64,000 nucleotides of DNA from Xanthomonas campestris pv. phormiicola (GTDB lineage Bacteria; Pseudomonadota; Gammaproteobacteria; Xanthomonadales; Xanthomonadaceae). Position numbers and translations under genes: made by a program. The notes under the pieces were generated by a model that saw only the letters and a program-made list of their open reading frames with translations, was not told where the DNA came from and made no database searches. Of this stretch, positions 27,645-36,504 are shown in pieces. The stretch lies in assembly GCA_025666215.1 (NCBI GenBank), contig CP102593.1, positions 1,253,001 to 1,317,000 on the forward strand, given 5' to 3'. The number at the start of each line of letters is the position of its first letter. The stretch's first letter is position 1.

Positions 27645-28480
27645 ACAGTCCCTGGGGCAAGAGCCCGCGCGGCCCGCGTCCGCCGGCGCCGCCCGAACGC
27701 GCCGCGCCCGCGCCGCGTGCGGCCGACGCCAACCGCGGCGAGCTGCGCCTGTACGGACTCAACGCGGTGCGCGCGGTGTACGCGCGCCGGCCCGAGGCGA
27801 TCCGCAAGCTGTACCTGGCCGAGGCGCGGATTCCTGCGCTGCAGCCGCTGCTCAAGTGGTGCGCGGCCAATCGCGTCGGCTACCGGGTGGTGGAGGAGGC
27901 CGATCTGAACAAGCTCGCGGCCAGCGCGCACCACGAAGGCGTGGTCGCCGACGTGCTGCGCGCCGAACCGCTGCCGCTGGCGGCGTGGCTGCAGGGGCTG
28001 GCCCCCGGCCCGGCGCTGGCGTTGTGGCTGGACGGGGTCGGCAACCCGCACAACTTCGGCGCGATCCTGCGCTCGGCCGCGCATTTCGGCGCCGCTGCGA
28101 TCCTGCTGCCGGACACCGCGACGCTGGCCCTGTCCGGCGCCGCCGCGCGCGTGGCCGAAGGCGGCGCCGAGGCGGTGCCGCTGGTGCGGCTGCCGCCCAC
28201 GGCGCAGGCGCTGGCGCAACTGCGTGCGGCCGGCTTCGCCCTGGCGGCGACGCTGGTGGACGGCGGCGACGACGTGTTCGCCGCCACGTTGCCGCCGCGC
28301 CTGGTGTACGTGATGGGCGCCGAGAGCGAGGGCATGGACCGCGATTTCGCGCAGGACTGCGAACGGCAGCTGTCGATCCCCGGCAGCGGTGCGGTGGAAA
28401 GCCTCAACGTCGCCGCTGCCACCGCGGTGCTGCTCGGCGCCTGGCGCAGCCGCGTCGCCGCGTCGCAGGCTGCGCGGTGA
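27641..28480 (+). CDS. TrmH/SpoU-family 2'-O-methyltransferase (RlmB-like)
   Basis: 279-residue SPOUT methyltransferase that would methylate a ribose 2'-OH of rRNA or tRNA with S-adenosylmethionine. After a Pro/Ala/Arg-rich start comes the substrate-binding domain (LYGLNAVRAVYARRP, LAEARIP, ASAHHEGVVADV) and the knotted catalytic domain with its three motifs: GNPHNFGAILRSAAHFG, VMGAESEGM and IPGSGAVESLNVAAATAVLL. Motif spacing is as in RlmB, but the exact RNA target is not fixed by sequence. Stop and next start overlap (TGATG), coupling it to a secreted esterase gene with no obvious functional link. Confidence 0.88.
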   Translation: MNSPWGKSPRGPRPPAPPERAAPAPRAADANRGELRLYGLNAVRAVYARRPEAIRKLYLAEARIPALQPLLKWCAANRVGYRVVEEADLNKLAASAHHEGVVADVLRAEPLPLAAWLQGLAPGPALALWLDGVGNPHNFGAILRSAAHFGAAAILLPDTATLALSGAAARVAEGGAEAVPLVRLPPTAQALAQLRAAGFALAATLVDGGDDVFAATLPPRLVYVMGAESEGMDRDFAQDCERQLSIPGSGAVESLNVAAATAVLLGAWRSRVAASQAAR

Positions 28481-29997
28481 TGCCGGCGCTGCGCCGTTGC
28501 CTGCCGTTGCTGTGCCTGCTGCTGGGAGCTGCGCCGCTGGCGAGTGCGGCGACCGCACCTGCCGTCGCGCCTGCGCCGCAGGTGACGCTGGCCGCAGGCG
28601 CGTTGCGCGGCCAGGTGCAGGCCGACGGCAGCGTGCTGTTCCGCGCGATCCCGTTCGCCGCCCCGCCGACCGGCGCGCGGCGCTGGCGTGCGCCGCAGCC
28701 GCCGGCGCGGTGGCGCGGCGTGCGCGACGCCAGCCAGCCGGCGCCGACCTGCGCGCAGCCGGCGATCGGCTGGAACGCCGCGCTGGCGCAGCGCTCCAGC
28801 GAAGACTGCCTGTACCTGGAAGTGCAGACCCCGCACCTGGATCCGACGGCGAAACAGCCGGTGATGGTGTGGATCCACGGTGGCGCCAACGTCGCCGGCG
28901 GTGCCGACGTGTTGCCGTCCTCGTTGGCGCAGCAGGGCGTGGTGCTGGTCGCGGTGCAATACCGGTTGGGCGTGTTCGGCTTCCTGTCGCTGCCCGAACT
29001 GAGTGCCGAATCCGCACGGCATGCTTCCGGCAACTACGCCCTGCTCGACCAGATCGCGGCACTGCGCTGGGTGCAGGACAACATCGCCCGCTTCGGCGGC
29101 GACCCGGCGCAGGTGACCATCTTCGGCCAGTCCGCCGGCGCCCAGGACGTGGGCCTGCTGCAGCTGTCGCCGCTGTCGAAGGGGCTGTTCCGCGCGGCGA
29201 TCGAACAGAGCGGCACCGCCGGCTTCGGCCTGCCGCCGCGCAGCCTGGGCGAGAACGAGGCGCTCGGCGCGGCGATCGCGCAGCGGGCCGGGATCGGCGC
29301 GGCGCAGCGCTTGCCGGCATTGCGGCGGCTGCCGGTCGCGCAGCTGTTGAAGGCGGCGCAGGGCGTCGACGTGCCGGCATTGGACGACGACGGCTACATC
29401 TGGCTGCAGGCGATCGTCGATGGCGAGGTGCTGCCGCGCGCACCGGCGGCGCTGCTGGCCGCCGGCGCGCAGCAACGGGTGCCGCTGCTGCTCGGCAGCG
29501 TGGCGCAGGAGCTGACCTACGGCGGTGCCGGTGGCGCCGAAGCACGCCTGCATCGCGACTACCCGGAGCAGGCCGCGCAGGTGCTGGCACTGCATCGCGA
29601 TGCGGCGGCCGTGCCCGATCCGCGCGATGGCGATGCGGCGATGCAGCTGGCCACCGACCTGACCTTCCGCTGCCCGGCGCTGGCGGTGGCGCGGGCGCAG
29701 GCGCGGCAGGGCGTGCCGGTCTGGCACTACGAGTTCGATCTGGCCGCGCCCGGCGGCAGCGTGACCCACAGCGCCGAACTGCCGTTCGTGTTCAAGGGCC
29801 TGCCGATCGGCCAGCCGCCATTGAACCTGCAGCGCTACTGGGCGGCGTTCGCGCGCAGCGGCGATCCCAATGGCGCCGGCCTGCCGCGCTGGCCGGCGTT
29901 CGCGCCCACCCGGGCATCGCTGCGCTTCAGCCAGGATGGTGCGCAGGCGGTGGCCGGCTTGCGCGGCCAGGTGTGCGCACTGCTCGATTTGCCGTAG
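28480..29997 (+). CDS. Secreted type-B carboxylesterase
   Basis: 505 residues with a signal peptide (LLCLLLGAAPLASA). The alpha/beta-hydrolase fold carries WIHGGANVAGG (oxyanion hole), the nucleophile elbow GQSAGAQDVG and the His segment HSAELPFVFKG; RSSEDCLYLEVQTP is the usual type-B mark. It hydrolyses carboxylic esters in the periplasm or outside. Its ATG overlaps the methyltransferase stop. A long hairpin follows (30009-30044) before the convergent neprosin gene. Confidence 0.9.
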   Translation: MPALRRCLPLLCLLLGAAPLASAATAPAVAPAPQVTLAAGALRGQVQADGSVLFRAIPFAAPPTGARRWRAPQPPARWRGVRDASQPAPTCAQPAIGWNAALAQRSSEDCLYLEVQTPHLDPTAKQPVMVWIHGGANVAGGADVLPSSLAQQGVVLVAVQYRLGVFGFLSLPELSAESARHASGNYALLDQIAALRWVQDNIARFGGDPAQVTIFGQSAGAQDVGLLQLSPLSKGLFRAAIEQSGTAGFGLPPRSLGENEALGAAIAQRAGIGAAQRLPALRRLPVAQLLKAAQGVDVPALDDDGYIWLQAIVDGEVLPRAPAALLAAGAQQRVPLLLGSVAQELTYGGAGGAEARLHRDYPEQAAQVLALHRDAAAVPDPRDGDAAMQLATDLTFRCPALAVARAQARQGVPVWHYEFDLAAPGGSVTHSAELPFVFKGLPIGQPPLNLQRYWAAFARSGDPNGAGLPRWPAFAPTRASLRFSQDGAQAVAGLRGQVCALLDLP

Positions 29998-30008
29998 CGA
30001 CAGCGCCG

Positions 30009-30044
30009 CCGCGACGGGGCCGGATGCGCCCGGCCCGGTCGCGG
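30009..30044. terminator. Long hairpin between convergent genes
   Basis: CCGCGAC at 30009-30015 pairs with GTCGCGG at 30038-30044, and the inner GGGGCCGG pairs almost fully with CCCGGCCC, about 14 pairs with one mismatch. It lies 11 bases after the esterase stop and 66 before the end of the opposing gene. Confidence 0.55.
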
Positions 30045-30109
30045 TGCAGGCATTCGCCATCGGTTGCCTGCCGACCCTGCGCGACTTGCGCGCGGATGGC
30101 CGGTACGCC

Positions 30110-31585
30110 CTATTGGCAGCCGGGACCGCCGAAGTAGAAGCCGCCGTTGCCCATCTCCGGCGCTGGCGACGCCGCGCGCGTGACGCCGGCAACCTTGCCA
30201 TCGTAGGCATAGCCGGAAATGGCCAGGCTGTAGCAGGTCGGCTGCACGACGTTAGCCGAGGACAGCTGCTGCAGGAAGGTGGGGGTCCTGCCGGCATCCC
30301 GATAAAACAGGTTGGCCTGGAAGGCTGCCTGGCGATAGCCGGCGGTTGCGAACTTGCCGCTGCCCATCATCGTGCTGGGCGTACCGTCGTCGGTCGAGGT
30401 TTCCCCGCCCGCGGAAACGTATTGCACCTTGCCATTGGCCAAGTCGCCCGAGTACAGCGCGGATTTGTAGTAACCGATCCATTCGCTGTTGACGCCCAGC
30501 CACCAGTTGCCATCGGTATTGCGCAGGAACTCCACATGCAACATGGTCTGCTTGCCGCCGGGCACGCTGTAGCCGCCTGCGGGAGCCACGCCCAGGACGT
30601 TGCTGCTGCTGACCTGGACGAAATCGCCGCAACTGAGGTTGTGGCATCCAGTGCTGGCGTAGCCGTCCTGCGTCGAGTAGATGAACACGACCGGATCGGG
30701 GCCAAGCCCGATGGCGGGTTGCACTTCCCATCCCGCTTCCAGCGTCTGGGTCAGTCCCTGCGTGCTGTTGCCAACGATCCACAGTTGGCTGATGGACTGC
30801 GTCTGGTTGGCGTTGCGCAGCTTCGGCGCCCACACGTTGATGTCCGTACCGGCGCCGTTGACGCTCGGGTCCGCGATGCCGAAGTAGACCAGCGAGTGGA
30901 AATGCCCGCCGTCTGCGGCAGGTTTGGCCACTGCGTCCGGCGCCAGCGGTGCGCGTTGCCTGGCATGCAGAAATGTCTGCAGGTCCGGATAGCTGGCCAG
31001 TTCGGCGATCGAGATGCGGCGCAGCGGTACGCTTCCTGCCGCGCAATGCTGTGCATTGCGTTCGGCGGTCGCAGCGCCGCCGCGCATGGTCGGCACAGGC
31101 GGTGGTGCGGCGATGGCGCGGCCATCGCGCAGGCCCGGTTGCTGCGCCTGCGGGATGCAATCAAACACCGCGCCTTGCTGGTGCAGGCTGCCCAGCACGG
31201 TCATGCCGTTGGTCCGGTTGAACAGGTAGCGCTGCATCTGCGCGAACGCGGCGCGATCGCGCACCTTGGCCTGCTTGCCGAGCATGCCGTAATCCACTGC
31301 GGCCTGGCTGTGCAGGAACTGCGCGAACTCCGTGGTGACCTGCGGGAAAGCGCGCGAAGCGAATGCCGCCAGCACGCTGGACTGCGGTGCGGCGTCGGGC
31401 GACAGCACCTGGGGGTTGGCCGGGACCGTGGTCAACGGCGGCATCGCCGTGTCCACATAGCGGTCCGATGCCGGTGAGACCGATGGTTGCGACAGCCCGG
31501 CGGCCAGTGCCGGGGCGCTGCCGATGAGGGTCAACAGCGAAACGACAGCGACGTGGCCGGGACGTGCGTGCGAAGTGCGTTGCAT
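30110..31585 (-). CDS. Secreted neprosin-domain (DUF239) protein, probable glutamic peptidase
   Basis: 491 residues with a signal peptide (VAVVSLLTLIGSAPALAAG). The C-terminal half, from about residue 230, has the neprosin pattern in order: ISQLWIVGNST, TLEAGWEVQP, VVFIYSTQDGYASTGCHN, CGDFVQVSSSNVLG, GNWWLGVNSEWIGYYKSALY, VQYVSAGGETS. Nepenthes neprosin is a proline-cleaving glutamic peptidase with Glu188 and Glu297; here the Glu of EAGW and the Glu of GGE are 112 residues apart, close to the published spacing of 109. The N-terminal half resembles the neprosin activation region, so a zymogen is likely. Activity is inferred. Confidence 0.82.
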   Translation of the reverse strand: MQRTSHARPGHVAVVSLLTLIGSAPALAAGLSQPSVSPASDRYVDTAMPPLTTVPANPQVLSPDAAPQSSVLAAFASRAFPQVTTEFAQFLHSQAAVDYGMLGKQAKVRDRAAFAQMQRYLFNRTNGMTVLGSLHQQGAVFDCIPQAQQPGLRDGRAIAAPPPVPTMRGGAATAERNAQHCAAGSVPLRRISIAELASYPDLQTFLHARQRAPLAPDAVAKPAADGGHFHSLVYFGIADPSVNGAGTDINVWAPKLRNANQTQSISQLWIVGNSTQGLTQTLEAGWEVQPAIGLGPDPVVFIYSTQDGYASTGCHNLSCGDFVQVSSSNVLGVAPAGGYSVPGGKQTMLHVEFLRNTDGNWWLGVNSEWIGYYKSALYSGDLANGKVQYVSAGGETSTDDGTPSTMMGSGKFATAGYRQAAFQANLFYRDAGRTPTFLQQLSSANVVQPTCYSLAISGYAYDGKVAGVTRAASPAPEMGNGGFYFGGPGCQ

Positions 31586-31975
31586 TGGAGATTCTCTGGG
31601 TTGGAGAGTGGTCGTGCGGACGAGGTCGTCGAAGCGCAGCAGGGCGGCGGCGACGCATCGTCGCCGGGGCCAGGCGGCAAAGCCGGTGCCGATCACGCCT
31701 GCCGGGCCGGCCAGGCAGGCGCATCCTAAGCGGATGTCGCCTGTGGCGATGGCGCAGGATGCGGATATGTGATTTCGGTACGGAAGCGGCCGTGCGTGCG
31801 CGTCACTTTTGCATTGCATGGACGGCGGCGCGATGCCGTCCAGATCGGCGAGATGCGCAAAGGTGAAGCGCGCCACGCCTTCCGCGGGCGAAGATCGCAG
31901 TTCTCCGCGCATGCGGGAACTGCCGGATCGCTGCGACACCGCTGCGCTGCTCTCGCACGCGCTGCAGCGCGATGG
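31586..31975. other. 390-base intergenic region without a gene
   Basis: Between the neprosin gene and the end of the lacI-type gene. It contains small GC hairpins (for example GGCGACGCATCGTCGCC near 31651) and the promoter region of the neprosin gene, but no frame with family features or a good ribosome site. Confidence 0.6.
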
Positions 31976-33040
31976 CTACTGCGGCGCGGTCGCCTGTGCT
32001 GCCGGCGGCGCGGTCGAGCCGCGGGTCACCAGCGTGTACTTCATCACCTGCTGGATGCCGCGGCTGGGCAGGCCGTCGCGGCGTTGGCGGATCTCGCCGA
32101 GCAGCAGCGCGACCGCGGCGCGGCCCATCGCGGTGACCGGCTGGTGGATGGTGGTCAGCTCGGGCCAGATCGTGGTCGCCACCGGGGTGTCGTCGAAGCC
32201 GGCGATCGACAGTTCCTCGGGCACGCGCAGGCGCAGGCCGTGGGCGATGGCCACCGCAGCGGCGGCCATGTCGTCGTTGCTGCACAACAGCGCGGTGGGA
32301 CGCGGCGCGGCGTGCAGCAGCGCGGTCGCGGCGAGCAGGCCGGAGCGGTAGGTGAACAGGCCTTCGGCCACGCGCGTGGCGGCGACCGGCAGGCCGGCCG
32401 CGGCCATGGTGTCGAAGAACGCGCGGCTGCGCAGCGCGCTCGGGGTGTGCTTGGGGTCGCCGCTGATGAAGCCGATGTCGCGGTGGCCGAGGTCGATCAG
32501 GTGGCGGGTGATCGCGCAGGCCGCCTGGTAGTCGTCGATGCGCACCGAACTGACGCCCTGCATCGGCGTGCCGGTGGCCACCGCGACGACCGGGATGCCG
32601 CGCGCGTCCAGTTCCTCGATGGTCTGTCGCGAGTCGCACAGCGGCGGCGGCAGGATCACCCCGTCCACGCCGGCGTCGAGCAGGCGCTCGGTGGCGGCGC
32701 GCTGGCTGCCCAGGTCGTCGCTCTTTTCCACCAGCACCTGGCTGCCGTCCAGGCTGCTCTGCTCGAGGACGCCGAGCATGAACTGGTTGAGGTAGGCCGC
32801 GCTGGGATTGCTGTACAGCACGCCGATCCGCGCCAGGCTGGCGGTGCGCAACGAGCGCCCGGCCAGGTTGGGACGGTAGCCGAGCGTCTTGATCGAGGCC
32901 TCCACCCGTTCGCGCATCGCCGCGCCCACCCGCGGGTGGCGGTTGATCACGCGCGAGGCGGTCATCGGCGAGACGCCCGCGTGCCGCGCCACATCCAGCA
33001 GCGTCACTGCCGAGCCTGCACGACCTTGCCGTTTGCCCAT
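31976..33040 (-). CDS. LacI/GalR-family transcriptional regulator
   Basis: 354 residues. The N-terminal DNA-binding domain is VTLLDVARHAGVSPMTASRV with the hinge helix GYRPNLAGRSLRT; the rest is a periplasmic-binding-protein-like sensor (IGVLYSNPSAAYLNQFMLG, GVDGVILPPPL, HRDIGFISGDPKHTPSALR, LLCSNDDMAAAAVAIAHGL). Family members repress sugar or nucleoside genes until the ligand binds. No sugar gene lies next to it, so the target is elsewhere or the gene is an orphan. It is on the same strand as, and upstream of, the neprosin gene, but 390 bases apart. Confidence 0.92.
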   Translation of the reverse strand: MGKRQGRAGSAVTLLDVARHAGVSPMTASRVINRHPRVGAAMRERVEASIKTLGYRPNLAGRSLRTASLARIGVLYSNPSAAYLNQFMLGVLEQSSLDGSQVLVEKSDDLGSQRAATERLLDAGVDGVILPPPLCDSRQTIEELDARGIPVVAVATGTPMQGVSSVRIDDYQAACAITRHLIDLGHRDIGFISGDPKHTPSALRSRAFFDTMAAAGLPVAATRVAEGLFTYRSGLLAATALLHAAPRPTALLCSNDDMAAAAVAIAHGLRLRVPEELSIAGFDDTPVATTIWPELTTIHQPVTAMGRAAVALLLGEIRQRRDGLPSRGIQQVMKYTLVTRGSTAPPAAQATAPQ

Positions 33041-33107
33041 CGAGGGTCCTGTCGATGCTGCGAAAAGGAGGGAAGCCTGCGCGCATCCCCGCGGCAGGCG
33101 TGCCAGC

Positions 33108-34520
33108 TTACTCCCTGGGCGGTTGTACTGTCTTGGCCTGGCTGCCGAAGCCGCCGTCCGCTTCCGCGGCCAGATAGGCGAACACCGCGTAGGCGGCGAC
33201 GTTCTGCGCCAGCGCCTTGGGGTCGATCTTGTCCAGGGTGTCGTCGGCGGTGTGGTGCAGATCGAAGTAATCGCTGCCGTCCTGCGCCAGCCACGCCCAG
33301 GCGCCGCCCTTGGCCGCGAGCGGGCCCACGTCCGGGCCGGGGCCGCCGGTCTCCGGCGCGTAGGCGATGCCCAGCGGCGCCAGCGCTTCGGCGATCTGCC
33401 GGGTCGCCTCGCGCGAGGCGGCGGCATCGCCGGAGCCGGTGTTGAACGCATAGATGCGGCCGGCGCCGAAATCGCTCTCGGCGGCGATCTGGTGCAGCGC
33501 CACGTCCTTGGCATGCGCCTGCGCATAGGCCTTGCCGCCGTACAGGCCCTGCTCTTCGTTGGCGAAGGCGACCACGCGGATCGTGCGCTTGGGGGCGCGT
33601 TTGAGCTGGCCGATCAGGTGCCCGGCGGCCATGCTGATGCCGACCCCGGCGCCATCGTCGATCGCGCCGGTGCCCAGGTCCCACGAATCCAGGTGGCCGC
33701 CGATCACCACCACTTCCTTGGGCTTGCTGCGCCCGGTGATCTCGCCGATCACGTTGTACGAAGTGGCCTGGCCGTCCCAGCCGCAGTCCAGCGCCAGGCG
33801 CAGCCGCACCGGGCCGCGCGCGACCAGCCGCGCCAGCTGGTTGGCGTCGGGCACCGACAGCGCCGCCGCCGGCACCGGGGTCAGGCCTTCGTCGAAGCGG
33901 GTGATGCCGGTGTGCGGCACGCGGTGCGAATCAGTGCCGGCCGAGCGCATCACGAAGCCGATCGCGCCCTTGCGGATCGCCTCCGACGGCCCCTTGCTGC
34001 GCACCGCGCCGCCGTTGCCGTAGTCCTTGCCGTCGCGCGCCTTGACCATCTGGTAATCGACGAAGGCGATCTTGCCGCGCAGAGAACCGGCCGGCGCGGC
34101 CTGCAGCGCGGCGAGGTCGGCGAAGCGCACCACCTCCGCCTCGACCGTGCCGGCCGGGCTGCCGCCGAGCGCGGTGACGCTCAGCGGCTGCGCATTGGCG
34201 CCGAGCACTTGCGCGTGCTCGCTGCGCCGCTCCCATTTCGGGAACGTCACCGGCTCGGTCCAGACCTTGTCGAAGCCCAGCGCCTTGAACTTGGCCTTGG
34301 CCCACGCCACCGCACGCGCATCGGCCTGGCTGCCAGCCATGCGCGGGCCGACGTCGGTGGTCAGCGATTCGACCACCTTCCAGCCGGTGTCGTCGGCCAG
34401 CGCCTGCTCGCGCAGCGTGGCGGCGGTGGACAGCGCCGCGTCCGGGATGCGGGTGGTCTCGGCCGCGGCGGCGGACGCGATGGCGAGCATGACGGCGGTG
34501 ACGACGGCAAGACGGCGCAT
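33108..34520 (-). CDS. Secreted M28-family zinc aminopeptidase
   Basis: 470 residues with a signal peptide (MRRLAVVTAVMLAIASAAAA). The two-zinc site is complete: His and Asp in GGHLDSWDLG and AIDDGAGVG, Glu pair in FANEEQGLYGG, Asp in ESDFGAG, His in FDLHHTADDTLDKI. A PA-type insert precedes the catalytic part. It removes N-terminal amino acids from peptides in the periplasm or outside. The start at 34520 is chosen over one nine codons upstream because it begins the signal peptide. Probably monocistronic. Confidence 0.92.
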   Translation of the reverse strand: MRRLAVVTAVMLAIASAAAAETTRIPDAALSTAATLREQALADDTGWKVVESLTTDVGPRMAGSQADARAVAWAKAKFKALGFDKVWTEPVTFPKWERRSEHAQVLGANAQPLSVTALGGSPAGTVEAEVVRFADLAALQAAPAGSLRGKIAFVDYQMVKARDGKDYGNGGAVRSKGPSEAIRKGAIGFVMRSAGTDSHRVPHTGITRFDEGLTPVPAAALSVPDANQLARLVARGPVRLRLALDCGWDGQATSYNVIGEITGRSKPKEVVVIGGHLDSWDLGTGAIDDGAGVGISMAAGHLIGQLKRAPKRTIRVVAFANEEQGLYGGKAYAQAHAKDVALHQIAAESDFGAGRIYAFNTGSGDAAASREATRQIAEALAPLGIAYAPETGGPGPDVGPLAAKGGAWAWLAQDGSDYFDLHHTADDTLDKIDPKALAQNVAAYAVFAYLAAEADGGFGSQAKTVQPPRE

Positions 34521-34583
34521 GAAGGACTCCGCGACAGGGGAAGCCACGAGCTTAGCAGCGCGTGGCGCGCCTGCGCGCTGCAG

Positions 34584-35003
34584 TCACTGCGGCGTGGCGT
34601 CGTGCTTCAACGCATCGCGGATTTCGCGCAGCAGCAGCACTTCCTCGCTCGGCGCCTTGGGCGCGGGCGGTTCCTTGCGCGCGAGGCGGTTGATCGCCTT
34701 GACCAGCATGAAGATGGCGAAGGCCACGATCACGAACTGGATGATGGTGTTGAGGAAATCGCCGATGCCGATCACCACCGGCGGCACTTCCTTGCCGGCC
34801 GCGTCCACCGTCGCCGCCTTCAGCGTCCATGCCCAGCGCGAGAAATCCACGCCGCCGGCGAGCAGGCCGATCGGCGGCATGATGATCTTCTCCACCAGCG
34901 CGGTGACGATCTTGCCGAACGCGGCGCCGAGCACCACGCCGACCGCCAGGTCCAGCACGTTGCCGCGCATGGCGAATTCCTTGAACTCGCGGATCATGCC
35001 CAT
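34584..35003 (-). CDS. mscL: Large-conductance mechanosensitive channel
   Basis: 139 residues, full family length. It opens under membrane tension and saves cells from osmotic downshock. The conserved first helix is [20 protein letters not shown] with [20 protein letters not shown]; the second helix is [19 protein letters not shown]; the C-terminal cytoplasmic bundle is [14 protein letters not shown]. Single gene. Confidence 0.97.
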   Translation of the reverse strand: MGMIREFKEFAMRGNVLDLAVGVVLGAAFGKIVTALVEKIIMPPIGLLAGGVDFSRWAWTLKAATVDAAGKEVPPVVIGIGDFLNTIIQFVIVAFAIFMLVKAINRLARKEPPAPKAPSEEVLLLREIRDALKHDATPQ

Positions 35004-35117
35004 GGAAGGTTCCTCGAACGTTGCGCGGGCCTGTCGCCGCCGTGCAAGCCTAGCGCAGTCGCTGTCGTTCTCGGATCAAGCCGCGCGTCGATCGCCTGCG
35101 CGCGACGCGCGGCGCAC

Positions 35118-35825
35118 TCAAGCGACGATCACGCCATGGCGCTCGGCGACGTTTTCCAGCCGCGCGCTGAAGCGATCGCCCGGCTGCAGCGCGGCCACGC
35201 CGGCCGGCGTGCCCATGAACACCAGGTCGCCGGCGCGCAGCGCGAACAGCTTGGACAGTTCGTGCAGGATCTCCGGCACGTTCCAGATCATCTGCTCGAG
35301 CAGCGATTGCTGGCGCACCTGGCCATTGACCTCCAGCGACAGGTTCAACGCCTCCAGCGCGCCGACTTCGCCGGCCGGGATCAGCTCGCTGATCGGCGCG
35401 GAATGGTCGAAGCCCTTGGCGATGTCCCACGGCAGGCCCTTGGCCTTGGCCGCGGCCTGCAGGTCGCGCCGGGTCAGGTCCAGGCCGACGCCGTAGGCGA
35501 GCACCAGGGCGGACGCATCCTCAACGCCGAGCACGCCGGCCGGCGCATCCTGGCCGAGCGCCACCACCAGTTCCACTTCGTGGTGCAGCTCCTGGGTCGC
35601 GCTCGGGTAGGGGATGGAGTCGCTGCCGATCACCAGCGCATCGGCCGGTTTCATGAAGAACGTCGGCTGGCCGCGCTCGGCCTTCGAGGCCGGCGCGCTG
35701 GCGCCCATCTCGCGCGCATGGTCGGCGAAGTTGCGGCCCACGCAGTAGATGCGATGCACCGGAAACAGCCCCAACCCACGCACAGGCACGCGCGGCGCTT
35801 CGGCAGCAGCAAACAGGTCTTTCAT
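35118..35825 (-). CDS. Fumarylacetoacetate hydrolase-family protein
   Basis: 235 residues. FAH-family metal site: Glu-X-Glu in HHEVELVVALG and Asp in GLDLTRRDLQ, with RIYCVGRNFADHAREMG at the start and GDLVFMGTPAGVAALQPGD near the end. Members hydrolyse or decarboxylate beta-diketo acids such as acylpyruvates, oxaloacetate or aromatic ring-cleavage products; the length fits acylpyruvase/oxaloacetate decarboxylase relatives. No catabolic neighbours narrow the substrate. Confidence 0.9.
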   Translation of the reverse strand: MKDLFAAAEAPRVPVRGLGLFPVHRIYCVGRNFADHAREMGASAPASKAERGQPTFFMKPADALVIGSDSIPYPSATQELHHEVELVVALGQDAPAGVLGVEDASALVLAYGVGLDLTRRDLQAAAKAKGLPWDIAKGFDHSAPISELIPAGEVGALEALNLSLEVNGQVRQQSLLEQMIWNVPEILHELSKLFALRAGDLVFMGTPAGVAALQPGDRFSARLENVAERHGVIVA

Positions 35826-35914
35826 CGGGCACGCATCCAGAGAAGAACGGGATGCAGCAGTTTAGCGCGTCAGGCTCGACCCGACTCCGGCAGGCGAGAG
35901 GGCATCGCTTTCAC

Positions 35915-35943
35915 GATTCCCCAATCCCCATTCCCCAATCCCG
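35915..35943. repeat. Single GATTCCCCAATCCCC-type repeat arm
   Basis: GATTCCCCAATCCCCATTCC followed by CCAATCCC, just past the stop of the small membrane protein gene. It is the same sequence type as the pair at 38731-38852, but no opposite arm is seen nearby. Confidence 0.6.
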
Positions 35944-35946
35944 GCC

Positions 35947-36222
35947 TTACAGCGGCAACGCCGGCTTGCGCAACACGCGGTACTCGCCATCGACCACATG
36001 CTGGCGTGCCGAGGCCGGACGCTTGTTGCCGCGTTGGCTCAGCAGCTTCATCGCGATGCCGCCGAGGATCATCGCCGCACCGACGAACACGCTGACGAAC
36101 ACCAGCCCGGCGAGGATCGCCAGGCCCAGCAAGCCGACGGCCAGTTTCACCAGCGGATGGCGCGGCTTGCGCGGCGCGAAGACATGCCGGAACTGATCGA
36201 AATTGAAAGCGCGTACACGCAT
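35947..36222 (-). CDS. Small single-helix membrane protein
   Basis: 91 residues starting MRVRAFNFDQFRHVF, with a basic stretch (APRKPRHPLVK) before one long hydrophobic segment, about 31-60 (LAVGLLGLAILAGLVFVSVF and on), that may form one or two helices, then a basic tail. No family is recognised. The frame is open 38 codons further upstream, but those codons show no ribosome site. Confidence 0.6.
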   Translation of the reverse strand: MRVRAFNFDQFRHVFAPRKPRHPLVKLAVGLLGLAILAGLVFVSVFVGAAMILGGIAMKLLSQRGNKRPASARQHVVDGEYRVLRKPALPL

Positions 36223-36355
36223 GGCAGAAGTCTGTGTCAGTTGGAACCGAGGGCGCAGTATCGACGCTGTCTTCTGTGACGGAGTGAAAAGTTCGTTAAG
36301 CGAAAAATTAACACTTGCCCGTTCAATGTCTTGCATGGCGTTGTGGCTGGTGTGC

Positions 36356-36452
36356 GGGACTCGGGACTCGGGACCGGGAGAACGGAAGTCGGTAACGCGT
36401 CAGATCGCGCTCTGCGCTGTTTCGAGTCCCGGGTCCCGAGTCCCGAGTCCCG
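36356..36452. repeat. GGGACTCGG-type inverted repeat pair before the Rieske gene
   Basis: Left arm 36356-36379 (GGGACTCGGGACTCGGGACC) and right arm 36422-36452 (CGAGTCCCGGGTCCCGAGTC and a further CCGAGTCCCG). The spacer has CGCGTCAGATCGCGC, like the spacer between cysJ and cysI. It lies 53 bases upstream of the Rieske gene start. Confidence 0.85.
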
Positions 36453-36504
36453 CCCAAACGGACATGCAAGAATGGCGGCCCTTTCCGCGCTGCCGCCGTC
36501 TTCC

